A stretch of DNA of 64,000 nucleotides from the NCBI GenBank assembly GCA_946493765.1, contig CAMMAZ010000003.1:50326-114325 (forward strand). The letters are read 5' to 3'. The position numbers and the translations under genes were made by a program. Below the pieces are notes generated by a model. The model ran no database searches. It was not told the DNA's origin and worked only from the letters and a program-made list of their open reading frames with translations. Each line of letters opens with the position of its first letter. Positions within the stretch are counted from its first letter, which is position 1. This document shows, piece by piece, positions 63,075 through 64,000 of the stretch. The stretch comes from an uncultured Clostridia bacterium (GTDB lineage Bacteria > Bacillota > Clostridia > Oscillospirales > Acutalibacteraceae).

Positions 63075-63203
63075 GAATGAAATGAGCTGTGTAGCGAAGG
63101 TGGTTGAGCATCTCTACACAACTGAGCTACACCAGCGAATGAAATGAACTGTGTAGCGAAGGTGGTTGAGCATCTCTACACAACTGAGCTACACCAGCGA
63201 ATA
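63061..63203 (-). repeat. 62-bp tandem repeat containing tRNA-Thr 5' ends
   Basis: The segment tgagctacaccagcgaat occurs at 63061, 63123 and 63185, a period of 62. The two full units differ at one base. In transcript sense each unit starts with about 18-25 bases identical or near-identical to the tRNA-Thr 5' end and D-arm, then a unique part that can fold with TGTGTAG and CTACACA. The units lie between the promoter and tRNA-Thr, so they must be transcribed with it. Confidence 0.9.
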
Positions 63204-63273
63204 GGATAAAGCGCAGTGAAAGCGGCAGAGAATCCAAAAGGTTCAACATGCCTGTCCAATCAGGCGCTTAAAT

Positions 63274-63302
63274 ACTATACCATAAACTAAATATGTTGTC
63301 AA
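63274..63302 (-). promoter_or_regulatory. Promoter of the tRNA-Thr/tRNA-Tyr operon
   Basis: TTGACA (63297-63302) and TATAGT (63274-63279), 17 bases apart on the minus strand. Confidence 0.85.
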
Positions 63303-63396
63303 GTCTTATTTTTTAAAAACAGCAATAAAAACTGTAGATAAATCAATGATAGGTAACACTTTTCTCAAAAAAATAAGATGAAAGTGTATTTTGAAA

Positions 63397-63447
63397 GAAT
63401 TTGTTGTGTTGTGAGGAGCCGCAGGCGACGAACAACACAACAAATTC
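63397..63447 (-). terminator. Large hairpin inside the IS remnant
   Basis: Perfect 16-base arms (63397-63412 and 63432-63447) around a 19-base GC-rich loop (gaggagccgcaggcgacga). It follows the transposase fragment, so it could be its terminator, but lacks a T-run. Confidence 0.6.
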
Positions 63448-63455
63448 GGCGCTAA

Positions 63456-63590
63456 TTACATTACTGCCAGATAGTCAGCAAGTACTGCGTTTGGACTTCT
63501 GTATTTAAGACAACTTTTTGAAATATTATTTGAAATTTTATTGTATTTTGCAAGTTGCTTTCTGCCGTCTTCAAGGCTATACATTCTCAT
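63456..63590 (-). pseudogene. Transposase C-terminal fragment, 44 aa
   Basis: The frame MRMYSLEDGRKQLAKYNK and following ends in SCLKYRSPNAVLADYLAVM. The pattern of a helix with YNKISNN and then a hydrophobic R-S-P-N-A-V-L motif is like the end of rve-type (DDE integrase core) transposases. An in-frame TGA lies five codons upstream of the ATG. The catalytic part is missing. Family assignment is tentative. Confidence 0.55.
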
Positions 63591-63642
63591 TTTACTGTAC
63601 TTTCATCTTAACACATTTGAGTTGTTTTTTCTGTTTTTAATG

Positions 63643-64000
63643 TTACCTATCTATTGTATCATAACATTCGAACTCGGACTGTCTCAGTTCCTTTGTCACA
63701 TCAGTATAAATATTAAGTGTTGTTGATATATCAGGCTTTAGCGGATAATTCTTTTCCGACCACTCAGCAGCAATTTCAGGGCGTTGTGAAGCAAGGTCAT
63801 TGAATCCTACCAAAATCTTATTATGGGAGCAATATGGGCAGCCTGTGCCGTTTGTAGCCCTACTCTTAACTGTTGCACTCCATTCGTGACCGCATTTGCC
63901 TTTCCAAATCACTTTTTTATGGGAACCAACGCTTACCATTGTCGGTTTCAAATCGCCGTTTTTAACTGACCACTCAGCGGCTATCTCCGGCTTTAAGGTT
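63643..64000 (-). CDS. Zinc-ribbon repeat protein (PF14311-like), partial, 3' end in the IS repeat
   Basis: The reading frame is open to the right edge, so the N terminus is missing. The visible part has two repeats of the pattern IAAEWS...NGDLKP followed by WKGKCGHEWSATVKSRA and GCPYCSHNK, with CxxC-type zinc ligands, as in the probable zinc-ribbon domain PF14311 often found in DNA-handling or restriction-linked proteins. The last codons and TAA (63643-63645) are inside the terminal repeat of the IS remnant, which suggests that the gene was truncated by insertion. Confidence 0.8.
   Translation of the reverse strand, partial: TLKPEIAAEWSVKNGDLKPTMVSVGSHKKVIWKGKCGHEWSATVKSRATNGTGCPYCSHNKILVGFNDLASQRPEIAAEWSEKNYPLKPDISTTLNIYTDVTKELRQSEFECYDTIDR

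Larger units (their letters stand above)
63348..63651 (-). mobile_element. Insertion-sequence remnant (304 bp) with terminal inverted repeats
   Basis: Perfect 11-base inverted repeats, gataggtaaca (63348-63358) and tgttacctatc (63641-63651), bound the element. A second pair of inverted copies, aagatgaaagt, lies inside (63375-63385 and 63599-63609). Between them are a hairpin and a reading frame that looks like the C terminus of a transposase. No full transposase is present, so this is a deletion derivative or MITE-like element. No clear target duplication was seen. Confidence 0.75.

Noticed and set aside
63053..63203. Possible CRISPR array because of regularly spaced repeats near tRNA-Thr
   Set aside because: The period is 62 bases and the whole unit is repeated, with no unique spacers; it is a tandem duplication including tRNA sequence.
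63397..63447. Candidate attC or integron site because of the long hairpin
   Set aside because: There is no integrase and no R'/R'' core sites; the hairpin lies within an IS remnant bounded by inverted repeats.

Overview
The window reads as a chromosomal segment of a low-to-mid GC Gram-positive bacterium, most likely a Clostridia member of the Oscillospirales (Ruminococcaceae-like) type. This rests on gene order (secY-adk-map-infA-rpmJ-rpsM-rpsK-rpsD-rpoA-rplQ), strong GGAGG ribosome binding sites, TTG and GTG starts, a heterotypic glgB-glgC-glgD set, SpoIIIE/TepA neighbours, and zinc-binding (C+) forms of S4, S14 and L36. The species cannot be named from sequence alone.

Layout. 1-340: start of a uroporphyrinogen-decarboxylase-like gene cut by the window edge. 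478-15874 (minus strand): an unbroken S10-spc-alpha supercluster of 31 genes from rpsJ to rplQ, with one clear promoter at 16194-16222, a hairpin-rich leader, and a terminator at 427-462. 16412-35271: a small divergent 58-aa gene, a CtpE-like P-type ATPase, a nitrilase-fold amidohydrolase, the rRNA methyltransferase RlmD, RNase P RNA (21500-21833), a GDSL esterase, a complete seven-gene arginine operon (argGHCJBDF) and the glycogen operon glgBCD. 35416-43851: one long minus-strand run of tepA-like, ftsK/spoIIIE, a ComEC-type metallo-hydrolase lipoprotein, DUF3006, an FAD oxidoreductase, nadB and nadC. 44032-48099: a MarR regulator with a heterodimeric ABC exporter; a second, plus-strand copy of the same layout lies at 56236-60419. 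Between them are an AI-2E-family transporter, a PF06541 membrane protein, a second uroporphyrinogen-decarboxylase-like gene, and a 1045-residue protein joining an endonuclease-Q-like PHP nuclease to a UvrD-type helicase.

The last 9 kb is accessory in character. It holds an XRE regulator facing an 88-aa gene with palindromes in the promoter between them, a frameshifted gene remnant, a miniature pyroglutamyl-peptidase-like protein paired with a four-helix-bundle protein, tRNA-Tyr and tRNA-Thr, a 62-bp tandem array made of tRNA-Thr 5' ends, a 304-bp insertion-sequence remnant, and a truncated zinc-ribbon repeat gene at the right edge.

The item I rate most interesting is the EndoQ-UvrD fusion at 51724-54861. 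It carries two sequences that match the bacterial sliding-clamp binding pentapeptide, one at the end of the nuclease half and one at the extreme C terminus. This suggests a single-chain repair enzyme for deaminated bases that is recruited to the replication clamp. All functional statements here come from motif reading and family knowledge; no database search was run.
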